Origin: Sphingobacterium sp. UGAL515B_05
GTDB lineage: Bacteria > Bacteroidota > Bacteroidia > Sphingobacteriales > Sphingobacteriaceae
Direction of reading: 5' to 3'
Assembly: GCF_033097525.1 (NCBI RefSeq)
Contig: NZ_CP109907.1
Coordinates: 4,092,001-4,156,000 of the forward strand
DNA length: 64,000 bases
A program made the position numbers and the translations under genes. The notes under the pieces are model-generated. The model had not been told where the DNA came from. It did not search any database and was given only the letters and a program-made list of their open reading frames with translations. Below, one piece after another: positions 15,915 to 24,515 of this stretch (the first letter of the stretch is position 1; the number at the start of each line of letters is the position of its first letter).

Positions 15915-16913
15915 ATGGCGCAAGGCTCGAATTTTGTTGATTATGTGAAAGTGTGTTGTCGTTCTGGACATGGTGGGGCAGGTTCGGCTCATTTGCACCG
16001 TGACAAGCACACAGCTACCGGTGGACCCGATGGTGGTGACGGCGGTCGTGGCGGGCATATTATCCTGAAAGGAACGACTAATCTCTGGACGTTACTCCAT
16101 TTAAAATATCGTAAGCATATTATTGCGTCAAACGGTGAGTCTGGCGGCAGTTCTTTGCGTACGGGGGCAACTGGACGTGATGAGATCTTGGAAGTGCCGT
16201 TGGGTACGATTGCGAAGGATGCAGAGACGGGAGAGGTGCTGTTCGATATCACAGAAGACGGTGAAACCAGAATATTGGTCCCGGGAGGAAAAGGCGGGCT
16301 GGGCAACTGGCATTTTAAGTCGCCAACGCAGCAGACACCACGGTTTTCGCAACCTGGTCTTCCTGGTAAAGAACAGTGGATGATTCTCGAATTGAAGGTT
16401 CTTGCCGATGTTGGACTGGTTGGATTTCCGAATGCTGGTAAATCAACGTTGTTGTCCGTCGTTTCTGCTGCAAAACCAGAAATTGCGAATTATCCCTTTA
16501 CAACACTGGTACCTAATTTGGGTATGGTGAGCTACCGGGATAACCGTTCCTTTGTTATGGCTGATATTCCGGGTATTATCGAAGGCGCTTCAGAAGGAAA
16601 GGGATTAGGGTATCGTTTCTTGCGGCATATTGAACGAAATTCTGTTCTGCTGTTTATGGTGCCAGCCGATACCGATCGGACGATCCGTGAGGAGTACGCG
16701 ATTCTATTGAATGAACTGACTGCGTATAATCCTGAATTGGCCGATAAACCCAAATTGCTGGCTATTACCAAGTCTGATATGCTCGATGAGGAGCTGGAGA
16801 AGGAAATGGAGCAGGAGCTACCGGAAGATGTACCCTATATTTTCATTTCTTCGGTAACAGGTAAAAATATATTACCATTGAAAGATATGATCTGGAAAGC
16901 AATCAACTCTTAA
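15915..16913 (+). CDS. obgE: Obg-family GTPase (ObgE/CgtA)
   Basis: A 332-residue ribosome-assembly and stress GTPase. The N-terminal Obg fold is glycine-rich (GGAGSAHLHRDKHTATGGPDGGDGGRGG); the G domain has G1 GFPNAGKSTLL, G3 DIPGIIEGA and G4 TKSD. There is no extra C-terminal OCT domain. It lies downstream of adk in the same direction and is followed by a strong terminator. Confidence 0.96.
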   Translation: MAQGSNFVDYVKVCCRSGHGGAGSAHLHRDKHTATGGPDGGDGGRGGHIILKGTTNLWTLLHLKYRKHIIASNGESGGSSLRTGATGRDEILEVPLGTIAKDAETGEVLFDITEDGETRILVPGGKGGLGNWHFKSPTQQTPRFSQPGLPGKEQWMILELKVLADVGLVGFPNAGKSTLLSVVSAAKPEIANYPFTTLVPNLGMVSYRDNRSFVMADIPGIIEGASEGKGLGYRFLRHIERNSVLLFMVPADTDRTIREEYAILLNELTAYNPELADKPKLLAITKSDMLDEELEKEMEQELPEDVPYIFISSVTGKNILPLKDMIWKAINS

Positions 16914-16928
16914 AAGTTGAATACATAA

Positions 16929-16970
16929 ACAGAAAAGGCGCTCCACACCGTGAAGCGCCTTTTCTGTTTA
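16929..16970 (+). terminator. terminator of adk-obgE
   Basis: 14-bp perfect stem ACAGAAAAGGCGCT/AGCGCCTTTTCTGT. Confidence 0.85.
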
Positions 16971-17090
16971 TATTAAATGCTATATGTTGCTAAAAAAAGA
17001 ACATTTAATAAGTTTTTTTGTTAATTTCATACGATTATTTTATTCCTGATGGAAGGCTGGTTTTTAGCCCCATTACCAAATTAAATCTAA

Positions 17091-17447
17091 ATGAAAACAG
17101 AAAACGAAAAGTATTGCGTAGAATGCGGCAAGTTGATCAATATCAAGGCCGAGGTTTGCCCCTATTGTGGTGTACGACAACCTATTTTTTATGCGAACCA
17201 ACCCTTTCAACAACAAAATAACACGTTACAGGATGATAGATGGTTGCCGGCATTGTTATTTTGCTTTTTTCTAGGCCCTTTTGGAGCGCATCGGTTCTAT
17301 TTGGGGCAAATTGGTACTGCCGTTATTCAGCTGCTTACCTTAGGCGGTTGTGGTATCTGGTATTTAATTGATTTGATTATGATTCTTGTCGGAAAATATA
17401 AGGATGCAGATGGCAACTATATTAAGAGTCCTATAAACAATAATTAA
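17091..17447 (+). CDS. TM2-domain membrane protein with N-terminal zinc ribbon
   Basis: A 118-residue protein. Residues ~6-24 form a double-CxxC zinc ribbon (YCVECGK and VCPYCGVRQ). After a short Asn/Gln-rich linker comes a TM2 domain of two helices with the signature FFLGPFGAHRFYLGQ between ~58-74 and a second helix GCGIWYLIDLIMIL. Function unknown; TM2 proteins are widespread small membrane proteins. Its stop overlaps the next start by one base (TAATG), so it is coupled to the DUF2752 gene. Confidence 0.88.
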   Translation: MKTENEKYCVECGKLINIKAEVCPYCGVRQPIFYANQPFQQQNNTLQDDRWLPALLFCFFLGPFGAHRFYLGQIGTAVIQLLTLGGCGIWYLIDLIMILVGKYKDADGNYIKSPINNN

Positions 17448-17758
17448 TGATTTATATCCTACTGAAATACCTTAAATATCATTGGATCTATTCGTTGGTA
17501 TTGGGGTATTTCGGAATTGCTATAGGCTTATATCTTTTTACGGATATCCACATTCTTATTCCTTGCCTTTGGAAGGCTGCAAGTGGCTATGATTGTCCGG
17601 GATGTGGTCTTACTACCGCTTTGATTGCTTTGTTGCGCTTGGAGTTTCGAGAAGCCTGGCTAGAGAATCCATTGATTTATATGCTTGTGCCACTATTGAC
17701 AGGTCTGGTTTTGAGGGATTTTACTCAATTTATGGAGCGGGAATCAATTTCGGAATAA
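17447..17758 (+). CDS. DUF2752 family small membrane protein
   Basis: A 103-residue protein with two predicted membrane helices flanking the family signature GYDCPGCGLTTALIALL (CPGCG motif). Family function unknown. It overlaps the TM2 gene by one base, a common Bacteroidota pairing. Confidence 0.88.
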   Translation: MIYILLKYLKYHWIYSLVLGYFGIAIGLYLFTDIHILIPCLWKAASGYDCPGCGLTTALIALLRLEFREAWLENPLIYMLVPLLTGLVLRDFTQFMERESISE

Positions 17759-17773
17759 AAAAATAAAAAATGT

Positions 17774-17804
17774 TTTCACTTTTAAGTGATATGTCGTAAC
17801 TTTG
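17774..17804 (+). promoter_or_regulatory. promoter upstream of carA and its leader
   Basis: TTTC (17774-17777), 19-nt spacer, TAACTTTG (17797-17804): one mismatch to the full Bacteroidota consensus. Transcription should start near 17809-17811. Confidence 0.65.
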
Positions 17805-17810
17805 TCTCCC

Positions 17811-17885
17811 GTGAAAATTAAAGTAGAGTCTTTATTGGTAGGTGCCTTAGGAAACGGTTTGTCAATCGTGATGATGCATTGTTAA
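17811..17885 (+). CDS. putative 24-codon leader peptide of carA
   Basis: GTG-initiated 24-codon frame (MKIKVESLLVGALGNGL then SIVMMHC, then TAA) that begins at the predicted transcription start, so it would be leaderless. It ends 9 nt before an intrinsic terminator that precedes carA. The order promoter - short frame - terminator - gene resembles an attenuation leader. There is no arginine or pyrimidine-related codon run, and translation is unproven; the region could instead act as a structured RNA. Confidence 0.35.
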   Translation: MKIKVESLLVGALGNGLSIVMMHC

Positions 17886-17894
17886 TTGATATTT

Positions 17895-17917
17895 AGCCCA
17901 TTTGAGGGCTTTTTTTA
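17895..17917 (+). terminator. intrinsic terminator between the carA promoter and carA (possible attenuator)
   Basis: AGCCC (17895-17899) pairs with GGGCT (17906-17910), followed by a run of T. It lies 68 bp before the carA ATG and about 90 bp after the predicted start site. Confidence 0.65.
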
Positions 17918-17984
17918 TATCCAATCTGGAACGCTTTAAAATTCATAAAAGTAAGGATACACATTTTATAATATTACATCGATA

Positions 17985-19085
17985 ATGACCAACTACAGCA
18001 AATTGCCTGCAATTTTAGTTTTAGAAGATGGTACAGTTTATCACGGTAAAGCCGCTGGTAAAATTGGTACGACTACTGGGGAGATCTGTTTTAACACAGG
18101 AACAACTGGTTATCAAGAGATTTTTACAGATCCATCTTATTTTGGACAAATCATGGTAACAACCAATGCACACATTGGTAACTATGGTATTGATGAGGAC
18201 GATACCGAATCAAATCAAATTCAGATTGCAGGATTAGTTTGTAAAAACTACAACATCAACTATAGCCGCAAAATGGCTGATGAATCTATCCAAAGCTACT
18301 TTGAAGAGGGTAATTTAGTTGGTATTTCTGATGTGGATACCCGTTCATTGGTGCGACATATCCGTGATAAAGGTGCGATGAATGCGATTATTTCTTCGGA
18401 GACATTGGATGTTGAGGAATTAAAGCGTCAATTGGCTGAAGTTCCTTCAATGGATGGACTTGAGCTGTCTTCAAAAGTAACAACAGCTGAGCCTTATTTC
18501 TTCGGTAATGAAAATGCTTCGTTACGTGTAGCGGTTTTGGACTTGGGCATCAAGAAAAATATCTTACGCAATTTTGAGGCTCGTGATGTATATACAAAGG
18601 TTTTTCCTGCGAAAACAACATTTGAGGAAATGGAGAAATGGAATCCGGATGGTTATTTCATTTCCAATGGTCCTGGCGATCCAGCACCGATGGATTATGC
18701 AATCGATACGGTAAAAGCTATTTTGAATGCAAATAAACCGATGTTTGGTATTTGTTTAGGTCACCAGATCTTAGCATTGGCAAATGGTATCCGCACCAGC
18801 AAATTGCATAACGGACACCGTGGTATCAATCACCCGGTGAAGAATATTATCGCTAATCGTTGTGAAATCACTTCGCAGAACCACGGTTTTGGGGTTGTGG
18901 CTGAAGATATCCAAAATTCTGAGAACGTCGAAATTACACACGTTAATTTGAACGATCAGTCTATTGAAGGTATCCGTATCAAAGGACAGAAAGCATTTTC
19001 GGTGCAATATCACCCAGAATCATCACCGGGTCCACATGACTCGCGCTATTTGTTTGATGATTTTGTAGCGATGATCAAAAACTAA
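17985..19085 (+). CDS. carA: carbamoyl-phosphate synthase small (glutaminase) subunit
   Basis: A 366-residue glutamine amidotransferase subunit that feeds ammonia to CarB for arginine and pyrimidine synthesis. The N-terminal CPSase domain (LVLEDGTVYHGKA..., GTTGYQEIFTDPSYFGQI) is followed by the class I GATase domain with nucleophile Cys257 in FGICLGHQ and His/Glu in QYHPESSPGPHDS. carB is not adjacent: the next gene is eno, so the two subunits are encoded apart or further away. Possible attenuation control is described under the leader and terminator. Confidence 0.96.
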   Translation: MTNYSKLPAILVLEDGTVYHGKAAGKIGTTTGEICFNTGTTGYQEIFTDPSYFGQIMVTTNAHIGNYGIDEDDTESNQIQIAGLVCKNYNINYSRKMADESIQSYFEEGNLVGISDVDTRSLVRHIRDKGAMNAIISSETLDVEELKRQLAEVPSMDGLELSSKVTTAEPYFFGNENASLRVAVLDLGIKKNILRNFEARDVYTKVFPAKTTFEEMEKWNPDGYFISNGPGDPAPMDYAIDTVKAILNANKPMFGICLGHQILALANGIRTSKLHNGHRGINHPVKNIIANRCEITSQNHGFGVVAEDIQNSENVEITHVNLNDQSIEGIRIKGQKAFSVQYHPESSPGPHDSRYLFDDFVAMIKN

Positions 19086-19102
19086 TTTGTACAATATTAT
19101 AT

Positions 19103-19134
19103 AAAAAACCCTTCAGATCTTGAAGGGTTTTTTA
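19103..19134 (+). terminator. terminator of carA
   Basis: AAAAAACCCTTCA/TGAAGGGTTTTTT stem followed by T-rich sequence. Confidence 0.85.
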
Positions 19135-19210
19135 TTGTGACAATAGTACCAATTATTCAGATTAATACTATTTTATTCATAATAAATAGGGGAATAAATA
19201 CATTTTTTAT

Positions 19211-19260
19211 TATATTTGGTTGTGAAAAATGTCTGTAGATAAGAGTGTGTCTTATCTACA
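19211..19260 (+). promoter_or_regulatory. eno promoter (-7 box) and 5'-UTR hairpin
   Basis: TATATTTG at 19211-19218 is a perfect -7 box (no clear -33). About 10-15 nt after the predicted transcription start is a perfect 10-bp hairpin, TGTAGATAAG (19234-19243) with CTTATCTACA (19251-19260), loop AGTGTGT. It is not followed by T-runs, so it is not a terminator. It could stabilise the 5' end of a highly expressed mRNA or bind a regulator. Confidence 0.6.
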
Positions 19261-19296
19261 CTAAGTAATGAAAATAAATTATAGTCTAATAAAGAG

Positions 19297-20592
19297 ATGA
19301 GTTTAATTATCGATGTTCATGCGCGTCAAATTTTGGATTCGCGCGGTAACCCTACAATCGAGGTAGATGTTACTACACAAAATGGTTTTGTTGGTCGTGC
19401 AGCTGTTCCTTCAGGTGCTTCAACAGGTATTCACGAAGCAGTTGAATTGCGCGATGGCGACAAGGCAAAATATTTGGGAAAAGGTGTTTTGAAAGCTGTT
19501 GAGAATGTAAACACTAAAATTGCAAAAGCTTTAGAAGGTGTAGATGTTTTCGAACAAAATGCCATCGATAAAATCATGATTGATTTAGACGGTAGCGAAA
19601 ATAAAGGTAACTTAGGCGCAAATGCTATTTTGGGTGTTTCTTTAGCTGTTGCAAAAGCTGCTGCACAAGAGTCACGTCAGCCATTATACCGTTACATCGG
19701 CGGTGTAAATGCAAATACTTTGCCTATTCCTATGATGAATATCATTAATGGTGGTTCTCACTCTGATGCGCCTATTGCATTTCAGGAATTTATGATCATG
19801 CCTGTGGGTGCGCCTTCATTCTCTGAAGCTTTGCGTTGGGGTACTGAGGTGTTTCATACCTTGAAAAAAATCTTACATGACAGAGGTCTTTCCACTGCAG
19901 TAGGTGACGAAGGTGGTTTTGCACCAACTTTTGAAGGTACTGAAGATGCTATCGAAACTGTTTTGAAAGCGATTGAAATCGCTGGTTACAAACCAGGTCA
20001 AGATGTTTGTTTAGCATTGGATTGTGCTTCTTCTGAGTTCTACAAAGACGGTAAATACGACTATACGAAGTTTGAAGGTGATAAAGGTGCTGTACGTTCT
20101 AGTGAAGAACAAGCAAGCTATTTAGCTGAATTAACAGCTAAATACCCTATTATTTCTATTGAAGATGGTATGGCTGAAGATGATTGGGCAGGATGGAAAA
20201 CATTGACTGACAAAATCGGTGACCATGTGCAATTGGTAGGTGATGATCTTTTTGTTACAAATACAAAACGTCTTCAACAAGGAATCGATACACATACAGC
20301 AAACTCAATTTTAGTAAAAGTAAATCAAATTGGTTCATTGACTGAAACAATCAATGCGGTTACTTTAGCTCAAAACTCTGGCTATACTTCTGTGATGTCG
20401 CACCGTTCGGGCGAGACTGAGGATGCAACTATTGCAGACTTAGCTGTCGCATTGAACTGTGGTCAGATCAAAACAGGTTCTGCTTCCCGTTCAGACCGTA
20501 TGGCTAAATACAATCAATTGTTGCGTATCGAAGAAGAATTGGGTGGTAATGCCCGTTTCATCGGTAAAAACTTTAAATACGCTAAAAAATAA
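19297..20592 (+). CDS. eno: enolase (phosphopyruvate hydratase)
   Basis: A 431-residue glycolytic enzyme converting 2-phosphoglycerate to phosphoenolpyruvate; may also join RNA-degrading complexes. Recognisable throughout: HARQILDSRGNPTIEVDV, GASTGIHEAVELRDGD, metal-binding Asp/Glu residues in LALDCASSEFY, SIEDGMAEDDW and LVGDDLFVTN, catalytic Lys in ILVKVNQIG, and the signature SVMSHRSGETED. Codon use is strongly biased and the sequence close to consensus, as for a highly expressed gene. A/G-rich RBS (AAAGAG) 1 nt before ATG. Confidence 0.98.
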   Translation: MSLIIDVHARQILDSRGNPTIEVDVTTQNGFVGRAAVPSGASTGIHEAVELRDGDKAKYLGKGVLKAVENVNTKIAKALEGVDVFEQNAIDKIMIDLDGSENKGNLGANAILGVSLAVAKAAAQESRQPLYRYIGGVNANTLPIPMMNIINGGSHSDAPIAFQEFMIMPVGAPSFSEALRWGTEVFHTLKKILHDRGLSTAVGDEGGFAPTFEGTEDAIETVLKAIEIAGYKPGQDVCLALDCASSEFYKDGKYDYTKFEGDKGAVRSSEEQASYLAELTAKYPIISIEDGMAEDDWAGWKTLTDKIGDHVQLVGDDLFVTNTKRLQQGIDTHTANSILVKVNQIGSLTETINAVTLAQNSGYTSVMSHRSGETEDATIADLAVALNCGQIKTGSASRSDRMAKYNQLLRIEEELGGNARFIGKNFKYAKK

Positions 20593-20616
20593 ATTAAAGT
20601 TTGATTTTTAATAAAG

Positions 20617-20647
20617 AAAGCCGAAGTATTTTTACTTCGGCTTTTTT
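20617..20647. terminator. terminator of eno
   Basis: 12-bp stem AAAGCCGAAGTA/TACTTCGGCTTT with T-run; the A-run on the other side could serve the convergent DUF72 gene. Confidence 0.85.
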
Positions 20648-20713
20648 TGAGCACTATTTTTAGCGGCGTTTTCTTTCCCGGATATTACGAAAAAGGCAAT
20701 TTTGACTATTTCT

Positions 20714-21601
20714 TTAGAACAAGGTGTTTGGCGTGTTCTTATTTGGATAGGTTAGATCCAAGTTGAATGTTGTATTCAGTTTTTTAATAAAATGTGTCGC
20801 CAGTAATGGTGATTCTACCTCAATATTCTGATGGATAAAGAAATATAATTTTTGCAATCCGTTTTCCCGCCATAGTTTCAGAACATCAATCCATTGATCC
20901 AGTCGATCATAGTCTGATGCATGATTTGCACCCACATACCGTACAAAAGCAATCGGCGTCGTCAGGCGCATATGAAGCATATCTCTCCGGCCAGCAGTAT
21001 CGACCAGTACATTCGTTACATTTGTCTCCTCCAGGAGCGTGTATAGTTCTTTCGTGACTTCGGGTTTGGAAAACCAGTCTTTATTTCGGACTTCCAATGC
21101 CAGCGGGACTTCTTTTGGCCAGTCATGTAAGAATAGTTTTAACCGGGCCATGTCCTTTGGGTTATAATTGTCGTGCATCTGGAGAAAGGCCATTCCGAGT
21201 TTTTCATCGAAATGTACGATGGAGTCTGCAAACAGTTTCACTTTATCGCCGGTATTTAGCAGTCTGCTGAAATGACTGATGGATTGCGGTATTTTTGGAA
21301 AAAATTTAAAGGTAGCAGGTGTTTTCTTTTTCCAGGTTTCTACCTGATCTATACTGGGTGAGTTATAGAATGTAGCATTGAGTTCAATACTGTTAAACTG
21401 CGTGGAATAATAGGCAAGTTCGTCCTTTGTGCCTCGGGGATAAAATCCTTTTAGATCTTGTTTATTCCATTTTGCACAACCTACGGATACCTCAAAAGGC
21501 TTATCAATTTTGAAATGCTGTAATAAGGTTAGGGTTTCTGGTGCAGTAGGAGGAAGGGTAAAATCAATTTCCTCAGGGTGCTCTACTTGGCCGAATTTCA
21601 T
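20714..21601 (-). CDS. DUF72 (YecE-like) TIM-barrel protein
   Basis: A 295-residue protein matching DUF72: VSVGCAKWNKQDLKGFYPRGTKDELAYYSTQFNSIELNATFY near the start, then FKFFPKIPQSISH, ALEVRNKDWF and YVGANHASDYDRLDQWID. The family adopts a TIM barrel and has no established activity. It begins 1 bp after the MFS transporter stop, in a YceH-MFS-DUF72 operon. Confidence 0.88.
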   Translation of the reverse strand: MKFGQVEHPEEIDFTLPPTAPETLTLLQHFKIDKPFEVSVGCAKWNKQDLKGFYPRGTKDELAYYSTQFNSIELNATFYNSPSIDQVETWKKKTPATFKFFPKIPQSISHFSRLLNTGDKVKLFADSIVHFDEKLGMAFLQMHDNYNPKDMARLKLFLHDWPKEVPLALEVRNKDWFSKPEVTKELYTLLEETNVTNVLVDTAGRRDMLHMRLTTPIAFVRYVGANHASDYDRLDQWIDVLKLWRENGLQKLYFFIHQNIEVESPLLATHFIKKLNTTFNLDLTYPNKNTPNTLF

Positions 21602-21602
21602 A

Positions 21603-22793
21603 TTAGTTTTTTCTTAATTTATAATCAAATAATAGATGAGCCAACAATGCCAAGAGCGTATAGCATGTACCTACAAAAATAACGCCGGGCCATTGGAAGT
21701 GTTGCCATGCTTGTGCAGCAAAAAAGGTGCCTGTTGATCCGCCAATAAAATAGCTGACCATATATACGGTGTTTAGCCGGTTATTGGCGCCCAGGTTCAG
21801 CGCATAGAAGTCACTTTGATTGAGGATATGCATCGACTGTAGACCAAGGTCGATAAAAATAACGCCAAGGATCAGTCCCCAATAATAATTACCAAAGAGG
21901 GCGAATAATAACCAGCTGAATAGCATCAATAGGATCGCGTACAAGATGATTTTTGCTTTGCCTATATAAATGGTTAGTTTATTGACAAAGGCAGCGGCAA
22001 GTGCCCCACAGGCACCTACGAGACCAAAGGCTCCTGCAGTTGCGGGACCATCGAAGAAAGGGGGAGCTGCCAGGTGAAACACAAGTGTTGTAAAGAATGC
22101 GGAAAAGGCCCCAAAGCCCATGGCACCGCGAAAAGCAGCCAACTGTAATACAGGTTGTTTCCTGGCAAAGTTCCAGACCGAACGCATCAATTCCTTATAG
22201 GAGCCTTTGAAATTTGGTAATACCTCAGGTAGCTTGATTGCAATAGCAAGGGCTGTAACGACCATGATTACTGCCGCTATCCAATACATTTCGCGCCAGC
22301 CAAAGTAGGAACCAATAAACCCACTGACAACCCTAGAGAGTAATATACCGATCAGCAGACCCGACATAACCATACCTATCGCTGAAGCTTGCTTTTCTTG
22401 GCTTGCAAGTTCGGCAGCCATGGGCACAAAAACCTGTGGAATAACGGACGTGAAACCTATCAGAAAGCTGAATAGCAAGATAGATAGGATAGAAGTGGAC
22501 ATGGCCATGCCTACCAAAGAAAAAATAATGAAAAAGAAATCGATCAAGATCATTTTTTTTCTTTTAAACATATCCCCTAAGGGAACGATTAGTAACAGGC
22601 CAAAGGCATATCCGATCTGCGTTAACATAGCCGAATTACTGACCATGGCCTCGTCAATATGCAGGTCTTTGGCAATCAGGCCCAATAGTGGTTGATTGTA
22701 ATAATTATTGGCGACAACTAAGCCCGTGGCGATGGTCATCAGCCACAAGGTTGCTTTGGATATTTCGTTTTTTGAATCTATTGTTTGCGACAT
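21603..22793 (-). CDS. major facilitator superfamily transporter (drug/solute efflux-like)
   Basis: A 396-residue inner-membrane protein with 12 predicted helices. The motif after helix 2 is GDMFKRKKMILIDF, the MFS motif-A region, and the pattern resembles DHA-type efflux pumps. Substrate unknown. A TTG two codons upstream abuts the YceH stop; the ATG at 22793 is preferred, 6 bp after that stop. Operon with YceH and DUF72 genes. Confidence 0.88.
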   Translation of the reverse strand: MSQTIDSKNEISKATLWLMTIATGLVVANNYYNQPLLGLIAKDLHIDEAMVSNSAMLTQIGYAFGLLLIVPLGDMFKRKKMILIDFFFIIFSLVGMAMSTSILSILLFSFLIGFTSVIPQVFVPMAAELASQEKQASAIGMVMSGLLIGILLSRVVSGFIGSYFGWREMYWIAAVIMVVTALAIAIKLPEVLPNFKGSYKELMRSVWNFARKQPVLQLAAFRGAMGFGAFSAFFTTLVFHLAAPPFFDGPATAGAFGLVGACGALAAAFVNKLTIYIGKAKIILYAILLMLFSWLLFALFGNYYWGLILGVIFIDLGLQSMHILNQSDFYALNLGANNRLNTVYMVSYFIGGSTGTFFAAQAWQHFQWPGVIFVGTCYTLLALLAHLLFDYKLRKN

Positions 22794-22799
22794 GGGCAA

Positions 22800-23441
22800 T
22801 TAATGTAATTCATCCCAGAGATCCTGAAATTGCTGTTTCAATGCTGCAACTTCCTGCTCTAATTGTGTAACGCGATCAAGTAAGACCTGGTCGTTCGAGG
22901 AGCCGCTCACCGGACCACTATTTTCATAGGCTTCCAGATTGATTTCTCCTAATAAATGGATGTAGCGGACTTCTTTATGGCCCATTTGTTTCGGTAGGGA
23001 TTTAAGATAGCCTTCTTGTGCCAATTTTTCCAATTGTTCATTAATTTCGCTTAACGATTCAAACTCATAAAGTCTTCCAGAGTTTGAATTAATTTCGCCG
23101 GCGGTCATTGGTCCTCTGAGTAGCAATAAACAAACAATGGTTAATTCAGATGGAACGAGTGGAAACTGTATAGCAAAATTATGCTTATACTTCGTTACGC
23201 GAGATCCACCGCCAACAACTGTCGAAATTAAGCCCTTTTTCTTTAATATATCTAGTGTCGACACAATATCGTCTTCCGTATAATGTACGACTGGTTTTCG
23301 GGAAGTTTTTTGATTACAAGCAGCCTGTAGACTATTGATCGTCATGGGGTAATATTCTGGGGTTACTTTAGATTTTTCGATTAGTGCGCCTAGTACACGT
23401 TGTTCCATGGCAGACAATTGGGGCAAATTAGTTGTTTCCAT
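22800..23441 (-). CDS. YceH-family winged-helix protein (DUF480)
   Basis: A 213-residue protein matching DUF480/YceH: QRVLGALIEKSKVTPEYYPMTINSLQAACNQKTSR..., GLISTVVGGGSRVTKYKH, LLRGPMTAGEINSNSGRLYEF, then a C-terminal coiled coil (DRVTQLEQEVAALKQQ). YceH has two winged-helix domains and may be a regulator; function not established. First gene of the YceH-MFS-DUF72 operon, so a link to transport control is possible. Confidence 0.92.
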   Translation of the reverse strand: METTNLPQLSAMEQRVLGALIEKSKVTPEYYPMTINSLQAACNQKTSRKPVVHYTEDDIVSTLDILKKKGLISTVVGGGSRVTKYKHNFAIQFPLVPSELTIVCLLLLRGPMTAGEINSNSGRLYEFESLSEINEQLEKLAQEGYLKSLPKQMGHKEVRYIHLLGEINLEAYENSGPVSGSSNDQVLLDRVTQLEQEVAALKQQFQDLWDELH

Positions 23442-23600
23442 TTATTTTTAAGAATATAAATTTATGATCGAATACAAGTAGGCTGTTATGGTGACATAAC
23501 ATGGGCTTGCTGTTTGTTTCTTCTCAAAGATGCCCTTTTTCTCCTATAACTCCAAAAGATCTTTTTCTTATCTTCGCATGGAGTAATAGAAGATTTTAAG

Positions 23601-24506
23601 GTGCTTAAGATAGCTTTTCGTCAAGAATTTGTCCACCCCGTCAAAGAGGGACATCGTTTTCCGATGCTGAAATATGAGTTGATTCCCTTGCAGTTAAAAC
23701 ATGAGGGGCTAGCGGATGAATCTAATTTTTTCAGTCCCGGACTCGCGAGTTTTGAAACCTGCTGTTTGGTCCATGACCCGGGATATGTAAGGCAGTTATT
23801 TGAGCTTACACTGGATCCCAAAATCATCCGTAGGATAGGTTTTCCATTAAGTCAAAGCCTTGTTGATCGGGAACGCTTTATCCTTGATGGAACAATCCAA
23901 AGTGCAAAGTATGCACTGGAATATGGTGTTGCATTTAGCATTGCCGGAGGAACACATCATGCGGGTTATGATTTTGGTGAAGGTTTCTGTTTGCTGAATG
24001 ATCAAGCGACTGCCGCAGGCTACTTATTGAAGTATAAATATGCTAGCCGTATCCTCATCATTGACCTGGATGTACACCAAGGAAATGGTACTGCCCATAT
24101 TTTTGAGGGGCATAATCAGGTGTTTACCTTTTCAATGCATGGTGAGAAAAACTATCCCTTTGTCAAACAGCGTTCCCATTTGGATATTGGCTTAGCAGAT
24201 CAGGTTACTGATGCGGAATATCTCACTTTATTGGAACAGAGCTTAGTTGATGTATTTCGGAAATTTGAGCCTGATTTCGTTTTCTACCAGGCTGGGGTAG
24301 ATATTTTGGAAACGGATAAGCTGGGCAAATTGAACTTAAGCAGCAGTACCTGTCATCGAAGAGATGAATTGGTCTTTCAAATGTGCCATAAACACAATAT
24401 CCCTGTTCAAGTAAGTATGGGCGGAGGTTATTCTCCTGAAATTAAAGATATTGTCAATGCACATTGCCAGACTTTTAGAATAGCAATAGATTTATATAAT
24501 TTATAA
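23601..24506 (+). CDS. histone deacetylase-like amidohydrolase (HDAC superfamily)
   Basis: A 301-residue zinc deacetylase of the arginase/deacetylase fold. Catalytic His pair in GGTHHAGYDFGEGFC, zinc ligands in DLDVHQGNGTA and Asp in YQAGVDILETDKLG. Bacterial members act on acetylpolyamines, acetoin-related or other small acetylated substrates or on proteins; the substrate is not evident. It uses a GTG start at 23601. It is followed 9 bp later by a nucleoid-associated protein gene. Confidence 0.93.
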   Translation: MLKIAFRQEFVHPVKEGHRFPMLKYELIPLQLKHEGLADESNFFSPGLASFETCCLVHDPGYVRQLFELTLDPKIIRRIGFPLSQSLVDRERFILDGTIQSAKYALEYGVAFSIAGGTHHAGYDFGEGFCLLNDQATAAGYLLKYKYASRILIIDLDVHQGNGTAHIFEGHNQVFTFSMHGEKNYPFVKQRSHLDIGLADQVTDAEYLTLLEQSLVDVFRKFEPDFVFYQAGVDILETDKLGKLNLSSSTCHRRDELVFQMCHKHNIPVQVSMGGGYSPEIKDIVNAHCQTFRIAIDLYNL

Positions 24507-24515
24507 GATAAGAAT

